Made by a program: the position numbers and the translations under genes. Source: Treponema succinifaciens DSM 2489 (GTDB lineage: Bacteria; Spirochaetota; Spirochaetia; Treponematales; Treponemataceae). From it: a stretch of DNA of 64,000 nucleotides. A model generated the notes under the pieces. The model did no database searches. It had not been told where the DNA came from and saw only the letters and a list, made by a program, of their open reading frames with translations. Below are positions 16,703-25,615 of the stretch, in pieces (within the stretch, counting starts at the first letter, position 1; the number at the start of each line of letters is the position of its first letter). The stretch spans positions 806,001 through 870,000 of the forward strand of contig NC_015385.1 of NCBI RefSeq assembly GCF_000195275.1, given 5' to 3'.

Positions 16703-18099
16703 AATTTTCAAAATATACACATGCTTTTAGTCTTGGTAATGATATTGCCTTGTACAATTCTTTAAGAATGAAACCTGTTTATTTGCCAAAAGATAAATAT
16801 TTCTTAATTAAAAATTTTCTTTCAAGTGATTCTGAAAATATTTCAGACGATATAAAAAATGAAATAAATGAACTTGGAAAATATAAAATCATTATAAAGA
16901 ATGATGAAACAGATTCAAAAATTTTGGATTTTGTAAAATCTAAAATCCCAGAGTCTGCTGTGAATATTTGTTATTTTATTCTTTCAGAGCAGTGTAATTT
17001 GGCTTGTAAATATTGTTTTTTGGGAAATAACAACAAGGACAAAAGAATCAAATTTCATAAAGAAAATATGACAAAAGAAATTGCTGAAAAAGGTGTTGCT
17101 TATTTCGTTAAACAATTAGAACTTCAGCCATTAGATGAATCAAGAAAACCAAATATAATTTTCTATGGTGGAGAACCTTTAATCAATTTTGAAATACTTG
17201 ACTTCGTTGTTTGTAAATTTGAAGAATTAAAAGAATCTCATCCAGTCTTAAAAAACATTGAATATTCCATTGTAACAAATGGTTTGCTTTTAACCGAAGA
17301 AAGATTAAGAAGATTGCATCAATTGAAAGTAGCAATTGCAATTTCGATTGATGGCTGTGATGAAAAAGCTAATCAAATGCGTGTAGATACTGCAGGAAAC
17401 ACGGTTTTTAATAAAATAATAAAAACACTCGATTTGGCAAAATCTATAGAAATTCCTGTTTCGTTATCAATTACGCTTACGGAAGAAAGCATAAAAAATA
17501 AAGATGCTATGCTTGAGTTGATAAAAAAGTATGATATTAAAGGTCTTGGATTTAATATCATGATGTCTGACTCTAATACAAAATTACCAGAATCATACAA
17601 TGTTGCGGCTGCAAATTTTATAATTGATATGTTCAAAGAACTTAGAAAACTTGGAATTTATGAAGATAGAATAATGCGCAAGTTAAAATCTTTCACAAGT
17701 TCTCAAGTTTATTTCTCTGATTGTGCGGCAACGTCAGGTGCTCAAATCGTTATTGCTTCAAATGGTGAAATAGGAATTTGTCATGGTTGCTTAGCAGACA
17801 GAAAATATTTCAGTCAAAATGTTGCTAAAATTGATTTTGATCCAAAATCAGATTCAATTTGGAAAGAATGGAGTTTACTTTCACCAATTTTGAAGGATGA
17901 ATGTCAGGATTGTGAAGCTCTTGGAATTTGTGGAGGTGGTTGTCCTATAAATGCAACAAATGAAAAAGAAGAAAATTCAATTCATTCTCTTGATACAAGA
18001 TTTTGCACTCATGCAAAATCAACTTTGGAATTTTTCATTAGCGACTTATACAGAATTATTTCTGGAAAAGAGGAAAAATGTCAGAAAATATCATTGTAG
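16699..18099 (+). CDS. Radical SAM/SPASM peptide-modifying enzyme
   Basis: The 466-residue enzyme has SEQCNLACKYCFLG at 97-109 (CxxxCxxC, Cys 99, 103, 106, for the SAM-binding 4Fe-4S cluster), GGEPL nearby, and a Cys-rich SPASM end (CAATSGAQIVIASNG, CHGC, CQDCEALGICGGGCP, FCTHA) for auxiliary clusters. The first about 90 residues, before the SAM domain, could bind precursor leaders. SPASM enzymes beside Cys-rich peptides typically build thioether or C-C links. It is coupled to peptide 3 upstream and overlaps the UvrA-like gene by 22 bases. The exact family (sacti-, ranthi- or another type) cannot be settled by eye. Confidence 0.9.
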   Translation: MKFSKYTHAFSLGNDIALYNSLRMKPVYLPKDKYFLIKNFLSSDSENISDDIKNEINELGKYKIIIKNDETDSKILDFVKSKIPESAVNICYFILSEQCNLACKYCFLGNNNKDKRIKFHKENMTKEIAEKGVAYFVKQLELQPLDESRKPNIIFYGGEPLINFEILDFVVCKFEELKESHPVLKNIEYSIVTNGLLLTEERLRRLHQLKVAIAISIDGCDEKANQMRVDTAGNTVFNKIIKTLDLAKSIEIPVSLSITLTEESIKNKDAMLELIKKYDIKGLGFNIMMSDSNTKLPESYNVAAANFIIDMFKELRKLGIYEDRIMRKLKSFTSSQVYFSDCAATSGAQIVIASNGEIGICHGCLADRKYFSQNVAKIDFDPKSDSIWKEWSLLSPILKDECQDCEALGICGGGCPINATNEKEENSIHSLDTRFCTHAKSTLEFFISDLYRIISGKEEKCQKISL

Positions 18100-20207
18100 A
18101 AGGAATTCAAACAAATAATCTAAAAAATATTGATGTTGAGATTATTAAAAATGGAATTAATGTTATTATAGGGCCATCTGGAAGTGGAAAATCTTCTCTT
18201 GCTTATGATACAGTTGCTGAAATTGGTTTACATGAATTAAATTCAATGTATTCTGATACAATAAGTGAACCTCGCTATAAAGTCCGTTCTTATAAAAATA
18301 TAATAACATCAATTCCAATAAAACAAATGAATAACAATAACAATATTCATTCAACAATTGGAACATATTTTAATATTAGTCAGTATTTATGTGTTATTTT
18401 TGCGACAGTTTTAAATAAAGATTATGATTTCTTTGTTTTGAATAAAAAAGAAAATATTTGTCAAACTTGTCATGGATTGGGATATAAAAAAGATTTGGAC
18501 ATAAATAGAATTGTTGATTATGACAAGACTGTAGAAAATATCCCTATAAAATGCTGGACTCGATACAAAGATTTTTACAGCGCAATTTTAAAGGATTTTT
18601 GTATTGATAATAAAATTGATTACACAAAAAAATTTCGTGATTTATCTGCAAAGGAAAAAGAACTTATTTTATATGGTCAAAGTTCAAAAAAATATTCCGA
18701 ACGATACAAAACTGTTAATCGTTTAGCAAGCAGAACTTCAAACTACTATGGCATAATGCTCAAAAAACCGATGATGGTAAATTTTGAGCCAAGTTCGATT
18801 TTTTACACACAAGTAATTTGTAAAGATTGTTGTGGCGAAAAATATTCTTCGGAACATCGTGATTATAAAGTTGAAAATCTTTCCATTGGGGAAGTTCACT
18901 GTTTGCCATTAAAAGAACTCTTACAATGGATTGAGTTAGTCAAAAAAAATGAATCCAGTGAAAATTTGAAATTCTCAATAAATCAAGTTCATTTATTTGT
19001 TTCAAAAGCTGTTGAACTGAATTTAGGTCACTTGAGTTTGAATCGAATTATTCCTTCTTTGTCAGGCGGAGAACTTCAGCGATTACGATTAGTTCAGGTT
19101 TTTAACTCTCAGTTAAATAATCTTTTAATAATTCTTGATGAACCATTAGCAGGTCTTTCTAAAAAAGAAAAGGATTTGGTTTTCAATAATGTCAAAACAC
19201 TGTCCAAAAAACACACCCTTTTAATTGTAGATCATCATTCTGTATTTTTTGATGATGCAGCAAAAATAATTTCAATGGGTGAAAGAAGTGGAAAATTTGG
19301 TGGTTCAATAATTGATACAAAAGCGTATATAAAAACGCAACAAGAAAATTTTTCTTTGCCAGTTCTTCAAATTGATAAAACTGAAAAAATCAAAATTGAA
19401 AATACAGTTTATGGCTATAAAGGCATAAATATTGAAATTGCTAAACAAAGAATGAATATTATTACAGGCAGTTCTGGAGTTGGAAAATCAACTTTGTTAA
19501 GAGAGTATCTACCACAGCATTTTGAAAAATATGCATATATAAATCAGAAATCCTTGTCTGGAAATAGTCATTCATTTGTTGCTACAAATTTAGATGTTTT
19601 TAATCCTATGCTTGATTTGTTTGCAAAAAAATTCAAAAAAGATAAATTGTTTTTTTCAAATGTATCAGGGGCGGATGGTGCTTGTCCGATTTGTGGAGGC
19701 ACAGGTAAGTTAATATATGGCACAGACAATGATGATAGAGTTTCTGTAGATTGTAAGGATTGTAAAGGCACTGGGTTTAATAAAGATTTAGCAAAATATA
19801 AGATTCAAGATAAGAATCTCTTTGATATTTGGTATATGACTATTGATGAAGCTGTTGATTATTACGAGAAACAAAATCCAAAAATTACGGAGGCATTAAA
19901 AAAAGCTCAAGAAATTTTACTTGGACATTTACAATTAGGTCAACTTACTTCCACTCTTTCTGGTGGTGAAAACATAAGAATAAAAGTTTTGAAGTCATTA
20001 AAAAGTACAGCAGAAATTTATGGAATTGATGAGCCATTCAGAGGTTTGAATAATTATGAAATGCATAAAGTCGCCGCCTTTTTATCAAAAATGGTAACTG
20101 ATGGAAAAACAATTATTGTTGTAGACCATGAGGAAGAGGCTTTCAAATATTTTTCTAAGCATATCGAATTAGTAAAAAATAACAATTGGTTGGAGGGAAA
20201 ATATTGA
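18078..20207 (+). CDS. Short UvrA-like ABC ATPase, possible self-protection factor
   Basis: The 709-residue protein carries two UvrA-type ATPase halves: Walker A GPSGSGKSS at 32-40 and SGGELQRLRL near 328 with IILDEP; then TGSSGVGKST near 463 and SGGENIRIKV near 627 with YGIDEP. Zinc-site pairs CQTCHGLG and CKDC (first half) and CPICGGTG and CKDCKGTG (second half) are also UvrA-like. UvrA itself is about 940 residues, so insertion or UvrB-contact regions are reduced. UvrA paralogues such as DrrC protect producers of DNA-binding compounds. By analogy, this one may guard against the peptide product or remove it from DNA. That is inference. Confidence 0.88.
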   Translation: MSENIIVEGIQTNNLKNIDVEIIKNGINVIIGPSGSGKSSLAYDTVAEIGLHELNSMYSDTISEPRYKVRSYKNIITSIPIKQMNNNNNIHSTIGTYFNISQYLCVIFATVLNKDYDFFVLNKKENICQTCHGLGYKKDLDINRIVDYDKTVENIPIKCWTRYKDFYSAILKDFCIDNKIDYTKKFRDLSAKEKELILYGQSSKKYSERYKTVNRLASRTSNYYGIMLKKPMMVNFEPSSIFYTQVICKDCCGEKYSSEHRDYKVENLSIGEVHCLPLKELLQWIELVKKNESSENLKFSINQVHLFVSKAVELNLGHLSLNRIIPSLSGGELQRLRLVQVFNSQLNNLLIILDEPLAGLSKKEKDLVFNNVKTLSKKHTLLIVDHHSVFFDDAAKIISMGERSGKFGGSIIDTKAYIKTQQENFSLPVLQIDKTEKIKIENTVYGYKGINIEIAKQRMNIITGSSGVGKSTLLREYLPQHFEKYAYINQKSLSGNSHSFVATNLDVFNPMLDLFAKKFKKDKLFFSNVSGADGACPICGGTGKLIYGTDNDDRVSVDCKDCKGTGFNKDLAKYKIQDKNLFDIWYMTIDEAVDYYEKQNPKITEALKKAQEILLGHLQLGQLTSTLSGGENIRIKVLKSLKSTAEIYGIDEPFRGLNNYEMHKVAAFLSKMVTDGKTIIVVDHEEEAFKYFSKHIELVKNNNWLEGKY

Positions 20208-20283
20208 AAAAGACTTCTCAAGAATGGGAAAAGGCAAAAACTGAGTTTAAGGAATGGTATTTTGATAATTCAAAAGTTTTAAC

Positions 20284-21240
20284 TTGACAAAAGATATGTA
20301 CCAGTCTTTGATAACATCACTTCTGTTTGATGGAAATGATATTTCTAATCCTCAGATCGAAGGAAGAGTAAAAGATAGAAAAAGTTGCATTGACAAATTT
20401 GAACGAAAATATTTAGATGAATTTGAAAGCAATATTTCTATAGATGATATAAAAGAAAAGATAACTGATTTTGTTGGTATTCGAATAATATGTTATTATG
20501 AGGATGAAATTGAAAAAATAGAAAAAGTTATTCGAGCAAATTTTGATGTTATTGATAAAACGGATAAAACACAAAAGCTAAAGGATTCAAATATTTTTGG
20601 CTATAAAGGAATTCATTTAGATGTTAGATTATCAAAAGAGAGATTAAATTTGGATGAATATAAGAAAGTTTCAAAATTTTCTGTTGAAATTCAAATACGA
20701 ACAATTATACAACATGCTTGGAGTTCTCTTGATCATAAGATAATTTATAAAAATGAAAGGTCTCCAGAAATTACAAAAGCTGCAGAACGACTTGCTGCAT
20801 TATTTGAAATAGCTGATTCTGAATTTTTAAGATTAAGAAATGAAACTCAAAAACAAGAAAAACTCTCTGAAGAAAAAATAAAGGCTTCTGAGGATAAATC
20901 TGAAAAATCTTCCGAAATTATAAGTTTAATGACTTTTAAAAGTTTTCTAAATTTAAAATTTCAAAAATATAATTTTTATGAACATCGTACTAATGCTATT
21001 TTACAAGAAATTCTTAGATGTAATTCAACTTTTAGTATTAGTCAATTAACAGATTCTTTTGAAAGCAATATTAAAGATGTAGAAAAATATAAACATGATA
21101 ATGAAAAAATTTTATCGATGAACCCATACACAATATTAAGACATATTTTATATGTACATGATAATGAAACTTTTTCTGCATTATTAACAGATATACAAAA
21201 AAATAATTTTGACAGTTTTATAAAAAAAATTGACAGCTAA
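20284..21240 (+). CDS. RelA/SpoT-domain nucleotide (alarmone) synthetase-like protein, N-terminus frameshifted
   Basis: The RelA/SpoT synthetase domain shows VKDRKSCIDKFERKY, DFVGIRIICYYEDE, YKGIHLDVRL and EIQIRTIIQHAWSSLDHKI, so (p)ppGpp-type pyrophosphotransfer is expected; no HD hydrolase is seen. The call begins at a TTG at 20284. A different frame from TTG 20204, overlapping the UvrA-like stop, encodes a natural-looking start (QEWEKAKTEFKEWYFDNSKV) that runs into 20284. A one-base shift would join them. The gene may be damaged, frameshifted by design, or misread in sequencing. It ends within the next attC core. Confidence 0.75.
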   Translation: MTKDMYQSLITSLLFDGNDISNPQIEGRVKDRKSCIDKFERKYLDEFESNISIDDIKEKITDFVGIRIICYYEDEIEKIEKVIRANFDVIDKTDKTQKLKDSNIFGYKGIHLDVRLSKERLNLDEYKKVSKFSVEIQIRTIIQHAWSSLDHKIIYKNERSPEITKAAERLAALFEIADSEFLRLRNETQKQEKLSEEKIKASEDKSEKSSEIISLMTFKSFLNLKFQKYNFYEHRTNAILQEILRCNSTFSISQLTDSFESNIKDVEKYKHDNEKILSMNPYTILRHILYVHDNETFSALLTDIQKNNFDSFIKKIDS

Positions 21241-21289
21241 CACAGTTTTCAAAGCCGACAAACCGGTTAAGCCGGTTTGCGGTTTGATA

Positions 21290-21600
21290 TGTTGTGCCAT
21301 TTGTCAACATAAAAAACTCCTTTTGAGAAAAAATATAAAAAAAAACGGAAGGAAAGCGATAGATCGGCACATGGCCATTCTGATATACGTGGATTCGCCT
21401 GAAAATCAGGTTTACCGACAGGTCAATGGTCCGCCTGGAATTCTTTCTCTCTAACTGCGAGCATAGGAAGTTAAAAAGTTTCCCGCTCATAAACCGCTCG
21501 AAGATAATTCCTTAAATGCTCACAAATTCCTTCCGTTATGATACAAGTTAATTTTTCGCCAGAATATCTTTAGCGAAAGTTTCATCCCGCAGGTGATTTG
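21290..21600 (-). ncRNA. Candidate guide (seek/bridge) RNA region of the IS1111-type element
   Basis: This 3' noncoding part is where IS1111-group elements encode a guide RNA. Read on the minus strand, GCGGTTTA (from 21497 to 21490) matches 8 bases spanning the insertion point in all four occupied attC sites (GCGGTTT|A). It lies immediately before a hairpin GAGCGGGAA...TTCCTATGCTC (21489 to 21458). The same sequence is in copies 2-4. RNA ends cannot be set by eye, and the guide role is inference. Confidence 0.4.
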
Positions 21601-21603
21601 ATT

Positions 21604-22818
21604 TCATTGCGCAATAAACTCCTCGACCGTTTTTTGAATGTCGGAAAGCTCCCCCTCATCAATTTTGTTCAAGGCAGTTTTCCTGTTGTCAACAAAATTC
21701 ATCATTCCCCAGACAAAACATGCAAGCTCCCTTGCCCCCGCCGTCGTTACTAGATTGTAGGGGAGCCCTTTTTGGGAAAGATAAAGCATTCTTTTTCTGA
21801 GCCTGAGCGTGCACTTGTCCGCGTAAGAAACGATGGCGGCGGACGCATTTTTCTGCCGCTCTTTTACCCTGACTGATTTTGCCGTGACAACAGAATGCAT
21901 TCTAAGGCTTCCCGCACACTCAACAAGAAGACTTCTGACTCTTGAATTCCCAGCTTTCGTAATCGCCGTGTGCCGTACTCTATTTCCGCTTGAATCCTCG
22001 CCGGGACAAAGTCCTATAAAGCTTACGAAGGACTTCGCCTTTGAAAAACGGGAAAAATCCCCGATTTCCGCGACAATCGAAATAGCGGAGACATAACTGA
22101 TTCCAGAGATGCACACCAGAGCATCAATTTTTTCCCTCACTTCATCATCCTTGCAGAGTTCCAGAATCTTCGCCTCAATTCTCTGAACTTTGTCCATGAG
22201 CGTTATTACTTCGGCGTGATATTCCTCAAATGATTCCTGAAGCCACTTGTCAGCGAAGTTCATCGTCCTGAGCCAAGCCATGTGAGCCTGCGTCCAGTAA
22301 TGGCCGCTCTGAGGATAAGGCAAGCCCATTCGCAGCAGGAAAGAAAGGAGGTTCTGCTTTGCTTTTTTGAGCATGGTGATTTTTGCCGTCCTGACCCGTG
22401 TATATTCCTTTATCGCCTCAAGTTTTTCAGAAGGAAGGCAGACAGGGCTGTAGGTTTTGAAGGCGAGAGTCTTTGCAAGAAGGCGGGCGTCCATCCTGTC
22501 TGTCTTGACTTTCTGACCAGGTGCCTTTGCTATTGTCGATGGGGCGATAATGACGCAGGCGAAGTCTTCTTTTTGAAGTTTTCTGCAAAGTCCGTATCCT
22601 GTGGGACCTGCCTCGTATCCAATAAGAAAAACTGCATCTTGCCCGACTGATTTTTGAAGGTTCTTCAGGTAGTGAAGCGTGTTTTCAAATTTGGAAGAGC
22701 TTTTGTGCTCCGCGAATAATTTGTCTTCACGGCTGTCATAAGCACAGAAAGAATTTGTGTCCTTGTGCACGTCAATTCCGACATAGATTACTTTTGTGTT
22801 CTCTGTTACATTGTTCAT
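21604..22818 (-). CDS. IS110-family DEDD transposase, copy 1
   Basis: The 404-residue start was chosen at ATG 22818 (MNNVTENTKVIYVGIDVHKD) because AGGAG lies 7 bases upstream; upstream reading is IS end sequence. GIDVHKD holds the first catalytic Asp of the RuvC-like DEDD domain, followed by GYEAGPTGYGL and KTDRMDARLLAK. The C-terminal transposase_20 domain has LVCISGISYVSAISIVAEIG, and GDFSRFSKAKSF and GLCPGEDSSGNRVR follow, with the conserved Ser region late. IS110 enzymes work with a short guide (bridge/seek) RNA. Confidence 0.93.
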   Translation of the reverse strand: MNNVTENTKVIYVGIDVHKDTNSFCAYDSREDKLFAEHKSSSKFENTLHYLKNLQKSVGQDAVFLIGYEAGPTGYGLCRKLQKEDFACVIIAPSTIAKAPGQKVKTDRMDARLLAKTLAFKTYSPVCLPSEKLEAIKEYTRVRTAKITMLKKAKQNLLSFLLRMGLPYPQSGHYWTQAHMAWLRTMNFADKWLQESFEEYHAEVITLMDKVQRIEAKILELCKDDEVREKIDALVCISGISYVSAISIVAEIGDFSRFSKAKSFVSFIGLCPGEDSSGNRVRHTAITKAGNSRVRSLLVECAGSLRMHSVVTAKSVRVKERQKNASAAIVSYADKCTLRLRKRMLYLSQKGLPYNLVTTAGARELACFVWGMMNFVDNRKTALNKIDEGELSDIQKTVEEFIAQ

Positions 22819-23007
22819 TGTAGTGCTCCTTTTTGCATGAGGCAGGTCATGCTTGTTGTTTTCTATTCCAAGTTTACGACCGAACCCTCGATTCTGCAAA
22901 CCTGGTGGCACTACATATTGTCTAAAACAATGTTAGGTGGATGGGCCACTGGGCTGCTTGGTGTTTCAAGAAAAGTCCACCTATTTTCATTTTATAAGAG
23001 GAAAATT

Positions 23008-24426
23008 ATGGACGATTTAGAAAAAAGAAAAATTTACAATCTTATTCAGTTGGCTCTTCAAGCTTTCCAAAGCAATAAATATCAAATAAACTCCTACACC
23101 CCTTATTATGGAGAAAACGGAACAAGTGGAATAAAATTTTCTGTAAAAGTTAATGAAACCGAACTTGCATTTTTCGCAGGATTTTCCACAGACAAAAAAT
23201 ATGAAAACCAGCTTCTCTTCGGAGTATTAAAATCTGACTGTAATGAAAAAGTATCAAAACTAAAACATTTAGATGATGACGAAAATGGAAATAAGATTCA
23301 AGAAAAAATTAAAATTGATACGAGATTTACATCTTTAGAAGAAAACTCGCAAAAAGAGAAAATCTCAAAATGGTTAAATGAGCAGATTAGAACATTTTTA
23401 TCAATGTATTCATTATTTAATGGTTCACTAAAAAAATCATCAAACAAAGAACAAAATCCTATAAAGAGAAAACTTATTCTTTCATTCACTTGCCTTTTGT
23501 TCGGTTGTCTTGGTGTTCATAGATTCTTGCTTCGACAATGGGGAAGCGGTTTTTTACAACTTTTCACCATGGGTGGTTTTTACATATGGTGGATTATCGA
23601 TACGATTCGCCTTTTTACAGGAAATTATCCCGATTCAGACGGCATTTTATTAAAAGATAAAATTAGAGAGTATAAAGATGCTAATAAAGTTGAATATGAA
23701 AAAGAAATTGAATCGTATGAAAATATAGATACAAAGACATGGTTCAAAATCGTTGAACTGCCTTGGCTTATAACAGTACTTGGAATAGTGCCGAGTTGCT
23801 TTTGTCCGATATTTGCAGAAACAAACGAAATTGTATTTATTGCATTGGCTGCAGTTAGTAGCATCATTTTCTTGATTGGACTTATATCAATTTTTGCAAC
23901 AATCGGTAAGAAAAGAAAAATTCGAATTGTAAATGACATTCCTATCACTAAAAATCCATATACATGGTTTTTAAGTAAAATCGGAAAAGCAGTTTGCGGA
24001 ACTACAATTCTTGTTTTGGGTATTGGAATATTTGTATTAATTGCAATATTTACAACTTCAGTTAGTAAAAGTCTATCTAGTGGAAGTACTTCTTCAAAAA
24101 GAGCGACTTCTGGAAGTTCAGGTTCAACAAGAGGAAGTAATTCAGCCTCGACAGAAAAAAGCAATAAAACCTCAATCAAATATTATTATTGTGAATATTG
24201 TGGTCATAAAGAGATTAATTTAAAACTATTACTTAGTGGGCATTGTAATAGGCATCCAACAGCTCCTTATAGTGTACATCACAAATTATATGAAGGAACG
24301 ATAAAATCTGATTACTATTGCAAATACTGCGGTCATAAAGAAAGAACAATAGATCATCTTACAAGTGGATATTGTCAGAAACATCCAAATGGTAGTGGTA
24401 AAGGACACCATCTACCAGCACTTTGA
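23008..24426 (+). CDS. TM2-domain membrane protein with two C-terminal zinc-finger-like repeats
   Basis: Start ATG 23008 follows AAGAGGAAAATT. Residues about 155-215 are a TM2-like pair of helices (LILSFTCLLFGCLGVHRFLL ... GGFYIWWIIDTIRLF). Two more hydrophobic pairs follow at about 250-300 and 325-350, then a Ser-rich linker. The end has two repeats, YYYCEYCGHKE...SGHCNRHP and YYCKYCGHKE...SGYCQKHP, each with CxxC and CxxxH for a metal. Topology suggests an inner-membrane protein with a soluble N-domain. The role is unknown. It is the gene following split attC site 3. Confidence 0.75.
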   Translation: MDDLEKRKIYNLIQLALQAFQSNKYQINSYTPYYGENGTSGIKFSVKVNETELAFFAGFSTDKKYENQLLFGVLKSDCNEKVSKLKHLDDDENGNKIQEKIKIDTRFTSLEENSQKEKISKWLNEQIRTFLSMYSLFNGSLKKSSNKEQNPIKRKLILSFTCLLFGCLGVHRFLLRQWGSGFLQLFTMGGFYIWWIIDTIRLFTGNYPDSDGILLKDKIREYKDANKVEYEKEIESYENIDTKTWFKIVELPWLITVLGIVPSCFCPIFAETNEIVFIALAAVSSIIFLIGLISIFATIGKKRKIRIVNDIPITKNPYTWFLSKIGKAVCGTTILVLGIGIFVLIAIFTTSVSKSLSSGSTSSKRATSGSSGSTRGSNSASTEKSNKTSIKYYYCEYCGHKEINLKLLLSGHCNRHPTAPYSVHHKLYEGTIKSDYYCKYCGHKERTIDHLTSGYCQKHPNGSGKGHHLPAL

Positions 24427-24474
24427 GCATACTATAATTTCAAGGCGTAAACCTTGCATAACGGAGGAAATTAT

Positions 24475-25602
24475 ATGCAATTTTCAGAGACAAAAGACTT
24501 GCTTGAAAAAGTAGAGCCTATAATCAAAAAAGCAAGAAAAGCGCAGGATGAAAAGGAAAAGTCTGGCGAATGCTTCAACACATTCAAAATTCTGGGAGTC
24601 CAAAAGAATGAAGTGCGTCTCCATTCGGCATTTTTGAGCGAGATTCTAGACCCTAAAGCCGTTCACGGACTTGGCGACTACTTCTTAAAGCCCTTTGTAA
24701 AAAAAGTGACAAAAATAGAAACTGAACTTGATACCAAAAATGCAGAAGTGTCTGTTGAAGAGTCTATCGGAGCGATAAGCGAGGACGGAAAGACAGGCGG
24801 AAGATTTGACATTGCCATAAAATTCCACAATCCAGACTATCTCATCTTGATAGAAAACAAAATAGATGCCGGCGACCAGATTTCTCAGTTACAAAGATAC
24901 AACAATTATGCGAAGAAAAATTATAAAGACAACTACAAAATTCTGTATTTGACCGTAGATGGACATAATCCATCAAGACTTTCTTTGGGAAAAGCAAAGA
25001 TTCCATACCAATGCATTTCGTATAAAAACGACATAAAAAACTGGCTCACAGAATGCATTGAAAAGATTGACACAAGGCCATTTGTTGACATTTCTGTACG
25101 TCAATATATTGCGGTCATAGAAGAGCTTACGAATACCGAACTGGAGGATACTATGAAAAAGGAAATCATCGAAAAACTTTATTCAAAAGAAAATCTTGAA
25201 CTTGCAAAAGTTGCAGATGAGTTTGCAAATATATGGGAAGAAAAAGATTTGGTCATTTCTCGTATTATTGCAGAGAAACTGATTTCGGAAGGATTTTCTG
25301 ATAATGGCGGTCAAGTTTACAAAAAACTTGACGACAATCTTAAGACATATTTCGAATATGAAAATTATTCTCCAAATCTTGGTTTCAAGACCGAAAAGAA
25401 GTTTGAAAACAAAAAAGCACTTAAGCAGGTTTTGGCGTCCACCGGATGCTCTGAGTTTATAATGCAAAATCTTGAAGATTCCGGTAATTGGTTAAGCTTT
25501 TACTTCACTTATGGCACAGATAGAACGATTGAAGATTTTTATCAAGCTATAAAGAATGTGCTTGACCAGCTTGAAAACGGATTCAAGAAAATCTCACAAT
25601 AA
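24475..25602 (+). CDS. PD-(D/E)XK nuclease-superfamily protein
   Basis: Start ATG 24475 has GGAGG 8 bases upstream. The first half shows EVRLHSAFLSEILDP, GGRFDIAIKF, then YLILIENKIDAGDQISQLQRY. The D...E-x-K arrangement (D in RFDIAI, E-N-K in LIENK) followed by DQ..QL.RY is typical of the PDDEXK_4 group often found in defence islands. The C-terminal half shows no known domain. A short hairpin CAAGG-CGTAAA-CCTTG and CATAACGG precede the gene at 24441-24463, possibly an eroded attC. Confidence 0.75.
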   Translation: MQFSETKDLLEKVEPIIKKARKAQDEKEKSGECFNTFKILGVQKNEVRLHSAFLSEILDPKAVHGLGDYFLKPFVKKVTKIETELDTKNAEVSVEESIGAISEDGKTGGRFDIAIKFHNPDYLILIENKIDAGDQISQLQRYNNYAKKNYKDNYKILYLTVDGHNPSRLSLGKAKIPYQCISYKNDIKNWLTECIEKIDTRPFVDISVRQYIAVIEELTNTELEDTMKKEIIEKLYSKENLELAKVADEFANIWEEKDLVISRIIAEKLISEGFSDNGGQVYKKLDDNLKTYFEYENYSPNLGFKTEKKFENKKALKQVLASTGCSEFIMQNLEDSGNWLSFYFTYGTDRTIEDFYQAIKNVLDQLENGFKKISQ

Positions 25603-25615
25603 TAGGCTGCGTTTT

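Larger units (their letters stand above)
21286..22923 (-). mobile_element. IS110-family (IS1111-type) element, copy 1, inside attC
   Basis: The 1638-bp element has a transposase on the minus strand, about 100 bases upstream of it and 318 bases downstream. The long noncoding part 3' of the transposase gene is the IS1111 layout. Ends carry subterminal inverted repeats (ATATGTTGTGCCA left, TGGCACTACATAT right). No target duplication is visible. GC content is higher than in the cassettes. Identical insertion point and orientation as copies 2-4. Confidence 0.9.
21235..22938 (+). repeat. attC site 3, split by IS copy 1
   Basis: The left part (21235-21285) has AGCTAAC, GTTTTCAAAGCCGAC and hairpin CAAACCGG-TTAAG-CCGGTTTG, ending GCGGTTT. 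The right part (22924-22938) is AAAACAATGTTAGGT. Rejoined, GTTTT and AAAAC pair as in the intact site at 26611, so the IS entered an existing site. A GGCCCACTGGGCT-type hairpin head follows. Confidence 0.85.

Noticed and set aside
21833..22096. Open frames on the plus strand inside each IS copy (for example 21833-22096 and 22282-22650)
   Set aside because: They lie antisense to a clear transposase, recur only because the IS is repeated, and have no ribosome sites or recognisable domains.
21604..22911. Longer transposase start at 22911 (MPPGLQNRG...)
   Set aside because: The added 31 residues are the IS end; AGGAG and the conserved MNN...GIDVHKD start favour 22818.
22765..23007. Upstream extension of the TM2 protein through IS and attC
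   Set aside because: The added residues are translated IS end and attC sequence; ATG 23008 has its own ribosome site.
24441..24463. Possible attC between the TM2 protein and the nuclease-like gene
   Set aside because: Only a 5-bp stem and CATAACGG are present; the second core and inner boxes are missing. At most an eroded site.
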